From Pseudonocardia sp. 73-21 (GTDB lineage: Bacteria; Actinomycetota; Actinomycetes; Mycobacteriales; Pseudonocardiaceae), in the NCBI RefSeq assembly GCF_001899645.1, contig NZ_MKVV01000059.1, positions 1-64,000 on the forward strand: a stretch of 64,000 nt of DNA, given 5' to 3'. The notes beneath the pieces are model-generated. The model saw only the letters and a program-made list of their open reading frames with translations, ran no database searches and had not been told where the DNA came from. Positions 16,996 through 25,003 of this stretch are shown in pieces. Both the position numbers and the translations under genes were made by a program. Within the stretch, counting starts at the first letter, position 1. Every line of letters begins with the position of its first letter.

Positions 16996-18656
16996 TGCGC
17001 GTGATGGCCCAGATGGGCATGGTCATGAACCTGGACAAGTGCATCGGCTGCCACACCTGCTCGGTCACGTGCAAGCAGACGTGGACCAACCGCAGCGGCG
17101 TCGAGTACGCCTGGTTCAACAACGTCGAGACCCGGCCCGGCCAGGGCTACCCGCGCCGCTACGAGGACCAGGAGCGGTGGAAGGGCGGCTGGGTCCGCAA
17201 CCGCCGTGGCCGGCTCACGCTCAAGGCGGGCGGACGGGTCCGGAAGCTGCTGTCGATCTTCGCAAATCCGGTGCTGCCGAACATCCGTGACTACTACGAG
17301 CCGTGGACCTACGACTACGAGATGCTCACCGACGCCCCGCTCGGGGACGACTTCCCCGTCGCGCAGCCGAAGTCGCTGCTGACCGGCGAGCCGATGGCCG
17401 TGGAGTGGAGCGCCAACTGGGACGACGACCTGGGCGGCGCGCCCGAGCACGGGCCGCAGGACCCGATCGTGGAACGGCTCCGCGCCGAATCGGAGACGGC
17501 GGTGAAGTTCACCTACGAGCAGGCTTTCATGTTCTTCCTGCCGCGGATCTGCGAACACTGCCTCAACCCGTCCTGCGTGGCGTCGTGCCCGTCGGGGGCG
17601 ATGTACAAGCGGGCCGAGGACGGCATCGTCCTCGTCGACCAGGACCAGTGCCGCGGCTGGCGGATGTGCGTCACCGGATGCCCGTACAAGAAGGTGTACT
17701 TCAACCACCGCACCGGCAAGGCCGAGAAGTGCACGTTCTGCTACCCGCGCATCGAGGTGGGGCTACCCACCGTCTGCGCGGAGACGTGCGTGGGCCGGCT
17801 GCGCTACATCGGACTGTTCCTCTACGACGCCGACCGGGTCACCGCGGCCGCATCGGTCGAGGACGAGCACGACCTCTACGAGGCGCAGCTCGACCTGCTT
17901 CTCGACCCGGCCGACCCGGCGGTGATCGCCCAGGCCCGCCGCGACGGCATCGCCGAGGACTGGCTCGACGCAGCCCGCCGTTCTCCGGTGTACAAGCTGG
18001 CCAAGGAGTACCGGGTGGCGCTGCCGTTGCATCCGGAGTTCCGCACGATGCCGATGGTCTGGTACATCCCGCCGTTGTCACCCGTGGTGGACCGGCTCAC
18101 CGAGACCGGCCACGACGGCGAATCCGCGGGCAACCTGTTCGGCGCGATCGACGCACTGCGCATCCCGATCGGCTACCTCGCCGAGCTGTTCACCGCAGGC
18201 GACACCGCACCCGTGCGGCGGGTGCTGCAGAAGCTGGCCGCGATGCGCTCCTACATGCGTGACGTGTCGCTGGACCGGCCGCGCGACGAGTCGATCGCGA
18301 CGGCCGTCGGCATGACCGGCGGTGAGCTCGTCGAGATGTACCGGCTGCTGGGCATCGCGAAGTACGAGGAGCGCTACGTCATCCCGACCGCCTACGAGGG
18401 GGACGCCCACGAGCTGGAGGAGATCGGCTGCAGCCTCGACGTCGAGGGCGGCCCCGGGATGACCGGCAGCGGCCCGTTCGGTGAGGGCTCGGGCACACCC
18501 GTGCCGGTCTCGGTCGAGACGTTCCAGGCGCTTCGCGAACGTCAGACCAGCGAGCACGTCACCGACACCGGGCAGCCGGGAGCCCGGGTCAACCTGCTCA
18601 ACTGGGACGGCAAGGGGCGCCCTGCGGGGCTGTTCCCGCCCCGGGCGTCTCGGTGA
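16995..18656 (+). CDS. narH: Respiratory nitrate reductase, beta subunit
   Basis: A 553-aa iron-sulfur subunit carrying electrons from NarI haems to NarG. The first cluster ligands are in MNLDKCIGCHTCSVTCKQTW (C16, C19, C22, C26). The middle region has CEHCLNPSCVASCPSGAM, then CRGWRMCVTGCP, where Trp replaces a Cys as expected for the [3Fe-4S] cluster of NarH, and CTFCYPRIEVGLPTVCAETC. The C-terminal extension of NarH type follows. ATG at 16995 overlaps the narG stop, and the 3' end overlaps narJ (GTGA). Confidence 0.97.
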   Translation: MRVMAQMGMVMNLDKCIGCHTCSVTCKQTWTNRSGVEYAWFNNVETRPGQGYPRRYEDQERWKGGWVRNRRGRLTLKAGGRVRKLLSIFANPVLPNIRDYYEPWTYDYEMLTDAPLGDDFPVAQPKSLLTGEPMAVEWSANWDDDLGGAPEHGPQDPIVERLRAESETAVKFTYEQAFMFFLPRICEHCLNPSCVASCPSGAMYKRAEDGIVLVDQDQCRGWRMCVTGCPYKKVYFNHRTGKAEKCTFCYPRIEVGLPTVCAETCVGRLRYIGLFLYDADRVTAAASVEDEHDLYEAQLDLLLDPADPAVIAQARRDGIAEDWLDAARRSPVYKLAKEYRVALPLHPEFRTMPMVWYIPPLSPVVDRLTETGHDGESAGNLFGAIDALRIPIGYLAELFTAGDTAPVRRVLQKLAAMRSYMRDVSLDRPRDESIATAVGMTGGELVEMYRLLGIAKYEERYVIPTAYEGDAHELEEIGCSLDVEGGPGMTGSGPFGEGSGTPVPVSVETFQALRERQTSEHVTDTGQPGARVNLLNWDGKGRPAGLFPPRASR

Positions 18657-19297
18657 AGGCGCGCGACCAGGCCGTGGTGCTGCAGGCGGCCTCGGTGTGC
18701 CTGCGCTACCCCGACGAGGCCCTGCTGGCTCTGATGCCGGTGGTGCGCGCCGCCGTCGACGCGCTGCATCCAGGAACGCCCCGGGAGCGTCTGGGCTACT
18801 TCCTCGACACCGTCGCCGCCACCGCGCCCGAGCGGGCGGCGCAGCACTACGTCGAGGTGTTCGACACCCGGCGCCGCTGCTGCCTCTACCTCACCTGGTG
18901 GACCGACGGCGAGACCCGCCGCCGGGGCGCCGCCCTCGCCGGGCTCAAGGCCCGCTACCGCCGGTCCGGTGTCGAGTTCGAGGATTCCGAGCTGCCCGAC
19001 TTCCTGCCCGCCGTGCTCGAGTTCGCCGCCACCGCCGACCTCGCGGACGGGCTCGCGTTGCTGCAGGAGAACCGGCCCGGCATCGAGCTCCTGCGTCTGG
19101 CACTGCTCGATGCAGGTACCCCGTACGCCGCCCCCGTGGAGGCCGTCTGCGCCCTGCTACCGGGGGCGTCGCCCGCCGACGTCGCCGCAGCCAAGGCGCT
19201 CGCCCGTAGCGGCCCGCCCCGTGAGCAGGTCGGCCTCGACCTGCCGACCTTCACCGGGGCCCCGTTCGGCGCCCTGTCCTCAGGAGGACCCGCATGA
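18653..19297 (+). CDS. narJ: Nitrate reductase molybdenum cofactor assembly chaperone
   Basis: A 214-aa NarJ/NarW-type (TorD-like) helical chaperone that binds apo-NarG and helps insert the molybdenum cofactor before membrane attachment; it is not part of the final enzyme. AASVCLRYPDEALLALMPVV opens the fold, and YVEVFDTRRRCCLYLTWWTD is the characteristic conserved motif (F-D-x-x-R-R-x-x-L-Y-L-T). GTG start overlaps the narH stop; the end overlaps narI in ATGA. Length is normal for the family. Confidence 0.94.
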   Translation: MKARDQAVVLQAASVCLRYPDEALLALMPVVRAAVDALHPGTPRERLGYFLDTVAATAPERAAQHYVEVFDTRRRCCLYLTWWTDGETRRRGAALAGLKARYRRSGVEFEDSELPDFLPAVLEFAATADLADGLALLQENRPGIELLRLALLDAGTPYAAPVEAVCALLPGASPADVAAAKALARSGPPREQVGLDLPTFTGAPFGALSSGGPA

Positions 19298-20022
19298 CCC
19301 CGCTCGACGTACTGTTGTGGGGTGTGGCGCCCTACGTCATGGTCGCCGTACTGGTCGGCGGCACGATCTGGCGCTATCGCTACGACAAGTTCGGCTGGAC
19401 CACCCGCTCGTCGGAGCTCTACGAGTCCCGGTTGCTGCGCATCGGCAGCCCGCTGTTCCACTTCGGGCTCCTGGTCGTGATCATCGGCCATGTCATCGGG
19501 CTGATCATCCCCAAGAGCTGGACCGACGTCGTCGGGCTCAGTCAGGAGGCCTACCACGTGCAGGCGCTGCTACTCGGCGGCGTCGCAGGGATCTCCACGC
19601 TGGTCGGGATCGGCATCCTGATCTACCGGCGGCGCACCACCGGGCCGGTGTTCCGGGCCACCACCGGCAACGACAAGCTGATGTACGTCGTGCTCGTCGC
19701 GGCCATCGTGGCCGGCCTGACCACCACACTGCTCGGCGCGGCCGGCGGCGAGGAGCACAACTACCGGCTGACCGTCTCGCCGTGGTTCCGGTCGTTGTTC
19801 ATCCTGCAACCCGACATCACGGCGATGAGCCGGGCCGGTCTGGCCTTCCAGCTGCATGCACTCATCGGTATGGCCCTGTTCACCCTCTGGCCTTTCACGC
19901 GTCTCGTGCACGCATTCACCGCCCCTCTCGGATACCTGTTCCGGCCCTACGTCGTCTACCGCTCGCGATCCGCCGGCGCGGCCACGCGACCTGCGCGCCG
20001 CGGCTGGGAAAAGATCGGATGA
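19294..20022 (+). CDS. narI: Respiratory nitrate reductase, gamma subunit (cytochrome b)
   Basis: A 242-aa membrane subunit with five transmembrane helices that oxidises quinol and anchors NarGH. Haem-ligating histidines are at H56 and H66 (SPLFHFGLLVVIIGHVIG) and H188 and H206 (FQLHALIGMALFTLWP and RLVHAFTAPLGYLFRP), practically the E. coli numbering. ATG overlaps the narJ stop; the 3' end overlaps the next small cupin gene in ATGA. Confidence 0.96.
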   Translation: MTPLDVLLWGVAPYVMVAVLVGGTIWRYRYDKFGWTTRSSELYESRLLRIGSPLFHFGLLVVIIGHVIGLIIPKSWTDVVGLSQEAYHVQALLLGGVAGISTLVGIGILIYRRRTTGPVFRATTGNDKLMYVVLVAAIVAGLTTTLLGAAGGEEHNYRLTVSPWFRSLFILQPDITAMSRAGLAFQLHALIGMALFTLWPFTRLVHAFTAPLGYLFRPYVVYRSRSAGAATRPARRGWEKIG

Positions 20023-20372
20023 CCACGATGCAGAAGATCTCGCTCGACGCCCTCGTCCTCCACCACCTCGACACGGCGCGGGCCGCCTCCAGCGGCCGCA
20101 GTGCCACAACCGTCCACGGCGGGCACGAACTCGTGCTCCGGCAAACGCTGATCGCCCTCCGCGCGGGATCATCACTCGCTGAACACGACAGCCCGGGGGA
20201 GGCCACGATCCACGTACTCCACGGGCGCGTCCGACTCAGCGCGGGCAACGACTCCTGGGACGGTCGCCGTGGTGATCTCCTGATAGTGCCCGCCGCCGCC
20301 CACAGCCTCCATGCGCTCGAAGATGCAACAGTCCTGCTGACAGTCGCGAAGGCCGCCGGCGTGGCGAAATGA
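20019..20372 (+). CDS. Cupin-domain protein at end of nar operon
   Basis: A 117-aa single-domain cupin. The core includes LIALRAGSSLAEHDSPGEAT and VLHGRVRLSAGNDSWDGRRG, then DLLIVPAAAHSLHALEDATV. The metal-binding His set of the first motif is only partly kept (AEHDSPGE). ATG overlaps the narI stop (ATGA at 20019-20022), so it is translated with the nitrate reductase genes. Small cupins with this pattern are found near respiratory and stress genes; a sensing or NO/nitrite-handling role is speculation. No terminator-like hairpin is obvious after it. Confidence 0.75.
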   Translation: MTTMQKISLDALVLHHLDTARAASSGRSATTVHGGHELVLRQTLIALRAGSSLAEHDSPGEATIHVLHGRVRLSAGNDSWDGRRGDLLIVPAAAHSLHALEDATVLLTVAKAAGVAK

Positions 20373-20437
20373 TCGCGAAGGCGGTCGTTGTCTTCTCCGC
20401 CGTCGAGGAGCCCGTCTCCTCACGTGGCCGAACGTCG

Positions 20438-20926
20438 TCAGCGTGGGTCGCCGTGGGCCGCGACCAGGTCGGCGACGGCCCTGGGGATGGTCGTCTCGAA
20501 ATCGTGCAGCACCACGTGATCGGGCGTGATCGTGATGACCGCCATCTCCTCGTAGAGTGCCCGCACGCCGGCCTGCCAGCCGGGCACCGCCCCGGCCGGC
20601 ATGAGCTTGGGAGCGCCGGCGAGGTACTCCGCGGGCACCCCGTCGACGATCTCGACGGTCGCCGAGCCGCGCACGAGCAGCGAACGCGGTGGCATGCCGA
20701 ACCTGTCGATCACGAGGGCGACTCTCGGGTGGTGGCGGATCGCGGTCACCTTGGCCGATCTCACCGCGGTGGCCAAGACGATCTTCTCGCCGGTCCACCA
20801 GAACCCGATCGGGATCACCCGCGGGTCACCGTCGACGCCGAGGTAGGACAACCGCGCCATGGCGGAGGCCAGCAGCTCCTGGGCGATCGGCCTGGCGAGG
20901 GTCCCGGTCACGGTCTGGGCGTCCAT
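20438..20926 (-). CDS. Pyridoxamine-5'-phosphate-oxidase-fold (PPOX) protein
   Basis: A 162-aa split-barrel flavin/F420-binding protein. The start is taken at ATG 20926, which has AAGGAG at 7 nt; an upstream in-frame ATG (20956) is less likely. ARLSYLGVDGDPRVIPIGFW opens the barrel, followed by KIVLATAVRSAKVTAIRHHP and VALVIDRFGMPPRSLLVRGS. Proteins of this type bind FMN, haem or F420 and often act as reductases. Transcribed toward the nar operon; a CRP-like site lies about 72 bp upstream (20998-21013). Confidence 0.85.
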   Translation of the reverse strand: MDAQTVTGTLARPIAQELLASAMARLSYLGVDGDPRVIPIGFWWTGEKIVLATAVRSAKVTAIRHHPRVALVIDRFGMPPRSLLVRGSATVEIVDGVPAEYLAGAPKLMPAGAVPGWQAGVRALYEEMAVITITPDHVVLHDFETTIPRAVADLVAAHGDPR

Positions 20927-20997
20927 CGGGTCTCCTTCGTTCTCGGGTTCGGACACGGCGGGGACGGAGCCGCCGCCGGCACCTCGACATCCTGAGA

Positions 20998-21013
20998 AGT
21001 GACCTGCATCACA
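20998..21013. promoter_or_regulatory. CRP/FNR-type binding site
   Basis: AGTGACCTGCATCACA matches the TGTGA-N6-TCACA consensus of CRP-family regulators at 9 of 10 positions. It lies between the divergently placed PPOX gene (20926) and the end of the methyltransferase gene (21074), in the expected upstream region of the PPOX gene. Confidence 0.45.
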
Positions 21014-21073
21014 TCTGGTGGAGTGCCGACAGCAGCGCAGTCGACTCGATGGGGACCCGAACCGGCGACCCCG

Positions 21074-21739
21074 TCACCCGTCGCTGGGGACGGCACGGCG
21101 CGTCAGCAGGTAGCCGCCCGGCGGCTTGCCCGGGGCCTGAGCGACGATCCGCAGGCGTCCGAGCTCGGTGAAACCGTGCTCGCCCAGCCGGTCGGCGAGC
21201 GCATCGGGGGTCCACCGGTACGCCGGTGAGGCCTTGTGGTCGTAGGGGACCCAGCCGTCGGCGTCCGCGGTGTCGGTGATCTGGAACCCGACCAGCAACG
21301 GGCCACCGGGCTCCATCACCCGGGCGTACTCGGCCAGGACGCGCGGAAGCAGGTCCGGCGGCGTGTGGATCAACGAGAAGTGGGCCAGGACGCCCGCGAC
21401 CGACTCGTCCGCTGCGTCGAGGCGGAACATCGAGCCGACCTCGTAGCGCAGGTCGGGGCGGTACCGTCGGGCGATCGCGATCATGGCCGGCGACAGGTCG
21501 ACCCCGTAGGTCCGGATACCGGCCCGGTCCAGGTGATCGGTCCACTGACCGGGGCCGCACCCGGCATCGACCACAGCACCCTCCGATCCACCGGCGCGGA
21601 CGATGTCGGCGAACGCGTTGATCATCGCTACGGAGAGCGCATCGGTGGCGTCCTCGGGCCCCCGCACGAGATCGTTGTACAGCTCGGCGACCTCGTCGTA
21701 GTCCCGGCGGGTCCGCTCCACCGCGTCGTTCTCACCCAT
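21074..21739 (-). CDS. SAM-dependent class I methyltransferase
   Basis: A 221-aa protein with a Methyltransf_11/25 domain. Motif I VVDAGCGPGQWTDHLDRAGI is at residues 56-75, followed by TYGVDLSPAMIAIARRYRPD (acidic residue binding the ribose of SAM) and later VLAHFSLIHTPPDLLPRVLA and VMEPGGPLLVGFQI. The acceptor substrate cannot be told from sequence. Upstream lies the MFS transporter gene on the same strand (25-bp gap), so it may be the distal gene of the WYL-MFS group. Confidence 0.87.
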   Translation of the reverse strand: MGENDAVERTRRDYDEVAELYNDLVRGPEDATDALSVAMINAFADIVRAGGSEGAVVDAGCGPGQWTDHLDRAGIRTYGVDLSPAMIAIARRYRPDLRYEVGSMFRLDAADESVAGVLAHFSLIHTPPDLLPRVLAEYARVMEPGGPLLVGFQITDTADADGWVPYDHKASPAYRWTPDALADRLGEHGFTELGRLRIVAQAPGKPPGGYLLTRRAVPSDG

Positions 21740-21764
21740 CCAACCGACGATAGCGACGCGGGGG

Positions 21765-23216
21765 TCAGGTCCCCGGCGCGCGGACCCGGGGCATAGCGAG
21801 CCCGGCCGCCACGGTCAGCACCGCGGCCACGAGCACGGCGAGGAACACGGCCGCGCCCGCGGCCGTCGCGGCGAGCGGGTCGGTCTCCGGCCGGCCGGAC
21901 GCGGCGATGACACCGTTCGCGACGGCGCCCAGCACCGCCGCGCCGACCGCGCTGCCGATCGAGCGGGCGAAGATGTTCGTGCCGGTGGCGACCCCGCGCT
22001 CGTTCCACTCGACGCTGGCCTGCGCGGCGATCAGGGACGGCGACGCCACGAGGCCCATGCCCAGGCCGGCGACGAAGCAGGTGACGGCGACGACCACCAC
22101 CGAGGGTCCGTGCGCGAGCAGCGCGAGGACGCCGACGGCGACCACGACGACGGCGAGGCCGATGAGGATGGTCGGGCGGAAGCCGAACCGCAGGTAGAAC
22201 AGCCGGCCCGACAGGCTCGCGGAGATCGGCCAGCCGATGGTCAGCGCGGCGAGCGCGAGCCCGGCGACCAGCGGGGACACCCCGAGTGCGGTCTGCAGGT
22301 ACGTCGGCACGAACGACGTCAGCCCGATCAGCATCACGCCGATGCCCAGGCTGAGCAGGGTCGTCGTCAGCAGCAGGCGACGGCGGAACACCCAGGGCGG
22401 CAGGATCGGGTCGGCGGCGCGGCGTTCGGCCACTCCGAACGCGACGAGCAGCGCCGCACCCGCGGCGAACACCGTGACGCTCGCCGCCGAGTCCCACGCC
22501 CACGCCTGCCCGCCCTCCAGCACGCCCAGGATGAGCAGGGTCATCCCGCTGGTCAGCAGCACCGAGCCGAGGTAGTCGATGCGGCGCTCCCGGCGCTGCA
22601 CCGTCTCGTGGAGGTTCCGCAGGATCAGTCCGCCGGCGAGCAGGCCCAGCGGCACGTTGACGAAGAAGATCCACCGCCACAGGCCGAACTGCGAGAACAC
22701 CCCGCCGAGCGTCGGTCCGACGACCGACGAGGCCGCCCAGACGCTGGCGATGTAGCCCTGGGCCCTGGCGCGCTCGGCGACGGTGTAGATGTCGCCCGCG
22801 ATCGTGATCGCCATGGGCTGGACGGCGCCGGCGCCCAGGCCCTGCACGGCGCGGAAGGCGATGAGCGCCGGCATGCTCCAGGCGAGCCCGCACAACACGC
22901 TGCCGAGCAGGAACAGGCCGATCCCGAACAGCATGATCGGCTTGCGGCCGAAGGTGTCGGCGAGCTTGGCGTACACCGACACCGACACCGCCTGGGCCAG
23001 CAGGTACACCGAGAACAGCCACGGGAACTGCGAGAACCCACCCACGTCGCGCACGACCGAGGGGACCGCCGTGGCGAGGATGGTGGCGTCGATCGCGATC
23101 AGGCCGGTGGACACCATGATCGCGAGGAGTACCGGTCCGCGTTCGGAGCGCAGGCCGACGGCGGCAGATGCGGTGGGGCTCACTCTCCAGCACAAGAGGC
23201 GCGGGTCGTCAGGCAT
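21765..23216 (-). CDS. MFS drug transporter, DHA2 (EmrB/QacA) family
   Basis: A 483-aa protein with about 14 transmembrane helices. The N-terminal segment GLIAIDATILATAVPSVVRD holds the D-x-T/A-I-x-x-x-A-x-P pattern of motif D1, and AKLADTFGRKPIMLFGIGLF is motif A. It should export drugs or similar molecules by proton antiport. The ATG at 23216 overlaps the end of the WYL regulator gene by 8 bp (ATGCCTGA), implying one transcript; an internal GTG at 23183 is an alternative start. Confidence 0.9.
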   Translation of the reverse strand: MPDDPRLLCWRVSPTASAAVGLRSERGPVLLAIMVSTGLIAIDATILATAVPSVVRDVGGFSQFPWLFSVYLLAQAVSVSVYAKLADTFGRKPIMLFGIGLFLLGSVLCGLAWSMPALIAFRAVQGLGAGAVQPMAITIAGDIYTVAERARAQGYIASVWAASSVVGPTLGGVFSQFGLWRWIFFVNVPLGLLAGGLILRNLHETVQRRERRIDYLGSVLLTSGMTLLILGVLEGGQAWAWDSAASVTVFAAGAALLVAFGVAERRAADPILPPWVFRRRLLLTTTLLSLGIGVMLIGLTSFVPTYLQTALGVSPLVAGLALAALTIGWPISASLSGRLFYLRFGFRPTILIGLAVVVVAVGVLALLAHGPSVVVVAVTCFVAGLGMGLVASPSLIAAQASVEWNERGVATGTNIFARSIGSAVGAAVLGAVANGVIAASGRPETDPLAATAAGAAVFLAVLVAAVLTVAAGLAMPRVRAPGT

Positions 23217-24174
23217 TCCCGCGGTCGGCGGACTCCGTCAGCCGCCGCACCAGTGCGTGGACGTGCTCGGTCAGTGCGGCCGGCTCCTCGATCACGAACG
23301 GCCGGTCGATCCAGGCCAGCAGCGACGGCACCCACTCCAGTTCCTCCACCTGCAGGCGCAGCCGGACCCGGGAGCCGGGGAGGGGTTCGACCGCGGCGAG
23401 TCCCTGCGGGACGCGACGACGGAGGTGCTGGACGTCGGCCTCCACGAGCACCGACACGCGGTGCCGGCGCGGTGCCGTGGCGAGCGCCGTGAGCAGTCGT
23501 TCCCCGGGGTCCACCGCATCCGGCACGTCGAAGGTGGTGGTCAGGGGCTCTACCGTCTCGATCCGGTCCAGGCGGAAGGTCCGCTCGGCGCCGGCGGCGG
23601 GGTCGGCGCCGGTGACGTACCAGCGCCCGGAGTGGGCGGTCAGAGCGTACGGGTGCAGCGTGTGCTCGCTGCGCCGTCCGTCGGCCGACCGGTGGGTGAC
23701 GGCGACGGCCCGCCCGGACCGCGCCGCCTCCGCGACGGCGAGAAGGACGTCGGTCTCCGCCGCCGCCGGGCTCCGCGGCGCCGTGAAGCCTGCGGTGTCG
23801 AGCAGGGCGTCGAGCCGGCCGCCGAGCCGCTGCGGCAGCACCCGGCGGATCTTCGCCGTCGCGCCGGCGACGGCCGCACCCGACGACGGCACGAGCCCCG
23901 TCCGGTCGGCCGCGACCAGGCCGAGGACGACGGCGAGCGCCTCGTCGTCGGTCAGCATGAGGGGTGGCATCCGGTAGCCCGGCGCCAACCGGAACCCGCC
24001 GTGGCGGCCGCGGTCGGCCCGCACCGGGACATCGAGGTCGACGAGGTGCTGCACGTAGCGGCGCACCGTGCGTTCGTCGACGTCGAGGCGACGGGCGAGG
24101 TCCGCGGCGGTACGGGTGCCGCCGCCCTGGAGGATCTCCAGCAACGCGAGCACGCGCGCGGTCGGCCGGGTCAC
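23209..24174 (-). CDS. WYL-domain transcriptional regulator
   Basis: A 321-aa regulator. The N-terminal HTH_11 domain covers residues 4-60 (RTAADLARRLDVDERTVRRY, recognition helix), followed by the link GFRLAPGYRMPPLMLTDDEA typical of DeoR/YafY-like WYL proteins. The WYL domain is at about 145-210 (HTLHPYALTAHSGRWYVTGA, with RTFRLDRIETVEPL), and a C-terminal WCX region closes it. It is divergent from the VOC gene at 24238; a perfect inverted repeat lies between them. Co-transcribed with the MFS gene. Confidence 0.92.
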   Translation of the reverse strand: MTRPTARVLALLEILQGGGTRTAADLARRLDVDERTVRRYVQHLVDLDVPVRADRGRHGGFRLAPGYRMPPLMLTDDEALAVVLGLVAADRTGLVPSSGAAVAGATAKIRRVLPQRLGGRLDALLDTAGFTAPRSPAAAETDVLLAVAEAARSGRAVAVTHRSADGRRSEHTLHPYALTAHSGRWYVTGADPAAGAERTFRLDRIETVEPLTTTFDVPDAVDPGERLLTALATAPRRHRVSVLVEADVQHLRRRVPQGLAAVEPLPGSRVRLRLQVEELEWVPSLLAWIDRPFVIEEPAALTEHVHALVRRLTESADRGNA

Positions 24175-24192
24175 GCCGGTGAGAATCCCACA

Positions 24193-24219
24193 GATACCGG
24201 GCGGTTCCTGTCCGGTATC
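24193..24219. promoter_or_regulatory. Operator-like inverted repeat
   Basis: GATACCGG at 24193-24200 and CCGGTATC at 24212-24219 form a perfect 8-bp inverted repeat with an 11-bp spacer, in the 63-bp gap between the divergent WYL-regulator and VOC genes. Position and symmetry suit binding by the WYL regulator. Confidence 0.55.
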
Positions 24220-24237
24220 GGCCCTACCGTCGGTGGC

Positions 24238-24636
24238 ATGAAGCTCATCTCGACCAGGATCATCACCGCCGACGTGCCCCGGCTCGTCGCCTTCTACGAG
24301 CAGGTCACCGGCTGTGCCGCGGTCTGGGGCAACGACCTGTTCGCCGAGATCCCCACCCCGGCCGCGACGCTGGCCATCGGCAGCGACCGCACGGTCCCGC
24401 TGTTCGGGGCCGGCTGCGCCGAGGCCGCGGCCAACCGCAGCGCGATCGTCGAGTTCCTCGTCGCCGACGTCGACGCCGAGTTCGCCCGCCTCCGCGACGG
24501 GCTGTCCGACGTCGTGACCGCGCCGCGGGACATGCCCTGGGGCAACCGCGCGCTGCTCTTCCGCGATCCCGACGGCAACCTCGTCAACCTGTTCACCCCG
24601 GTCACCGGGGCGGCGCGGGAGAAGTTCGGCGTGTGA
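24238..24636 (+). CDS. VOC-family (glyoxalase/bleomycin-resistance) protein
   Basis: A 132-aa single VOC module. MKLISTRIITADVPRLVAFY EQVTG opens the first beta-alpha-beta-beta-beta unit, and RALLFRDPDGNLVNLFTPVT closes the second with the conserved F-R-D-P-D-G-N motif and a C-terminal acidic/His-type metal position partly changed (NLVNLF). Such proteins sequester or modify small molecules using a metal. Divergent from a WYL regulator and probably regulated with the MFS exporter as a detoxification set. Confidence 0.87.
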   Translation: MKLISTRIITADVPRLVAFYEQVTGCAAVWGNDLFAEIPTPAATLAIGSDRTVPLFGAGCAEAAANRSAIVEFLVADVDAEFARLRDGLSDVVTAPRDMPWGNRALLFRDPDGNLVNLFTPVTGAAREKFGV

Positions 24637-24638
24637 GA

Positions 24639-24974
24639 TCAGACCGGATGCTCGGCCAGGAAACCCAGCACCCGCTCGGACGCCTCCGGTCGGTGCTCCA
24701 GGAAGTAGGCGTGCCGGGCGCCCTCGAACGGCACCAGCCGTGCGCCGGGGATTCCCGCCGTGAGCAGCCCGGCGTTCCCGATCGGGCAGAACGCGTCGGC
24801 GGTGCCGTGCAGCACCAGCGTCGGCGCGGTGATCCGGCCGAGCTCGGCCGACGCGTCGTGCCGCGCACTGGCCCGCCGGTGCCCGCGCCGGGCCGCCAGC
24901 AGCAGCAACGGCTCACCCGCCTCGTCGACATCGAACGAGATGCGGGTGCCGTCGGCGGTCGTCGTGACGCTCAC
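24639..24974 (-). CDS. Alpha/beta hydrolase with internal deletion
   Basis: A 111-aa product from GTG 24974. Its N-terminus (TTADGTRISFDVDEAGEPLL) is the first strand region of an alpha/beta hydrolase, and residues 41-111 (ITAPTLVLHGTADAFCPIGN, FEGARHAYFLEHRPEASERV) are the C-terminal half with the Asp and His of the catalytic triad. The roughly 130 residues between them, including the G-x-S-x-G nucleophile elbow, are missing at the junction near residue 30 (LLLLAARRGHRRAS). The gene stayed in frame but should be inactive as a hydrolase. The stop is 2 bp from the convergent VOC stop. Confidence 0.65.
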   Translation of the reverse strand: MSVTTTADGTRISFDVDEAGEPLLLLAARRGHRRASARHDASAELGRITAPTLVLHGTADAFCPIGNAGLLTAGIPGARLVPFEGARHAYFLEHRPEASERVLGFLAEHPV

Positions 24975-25003
24975 GGCGTGAGTCTGCCGGGTCGGTGCGG
25001 GCG

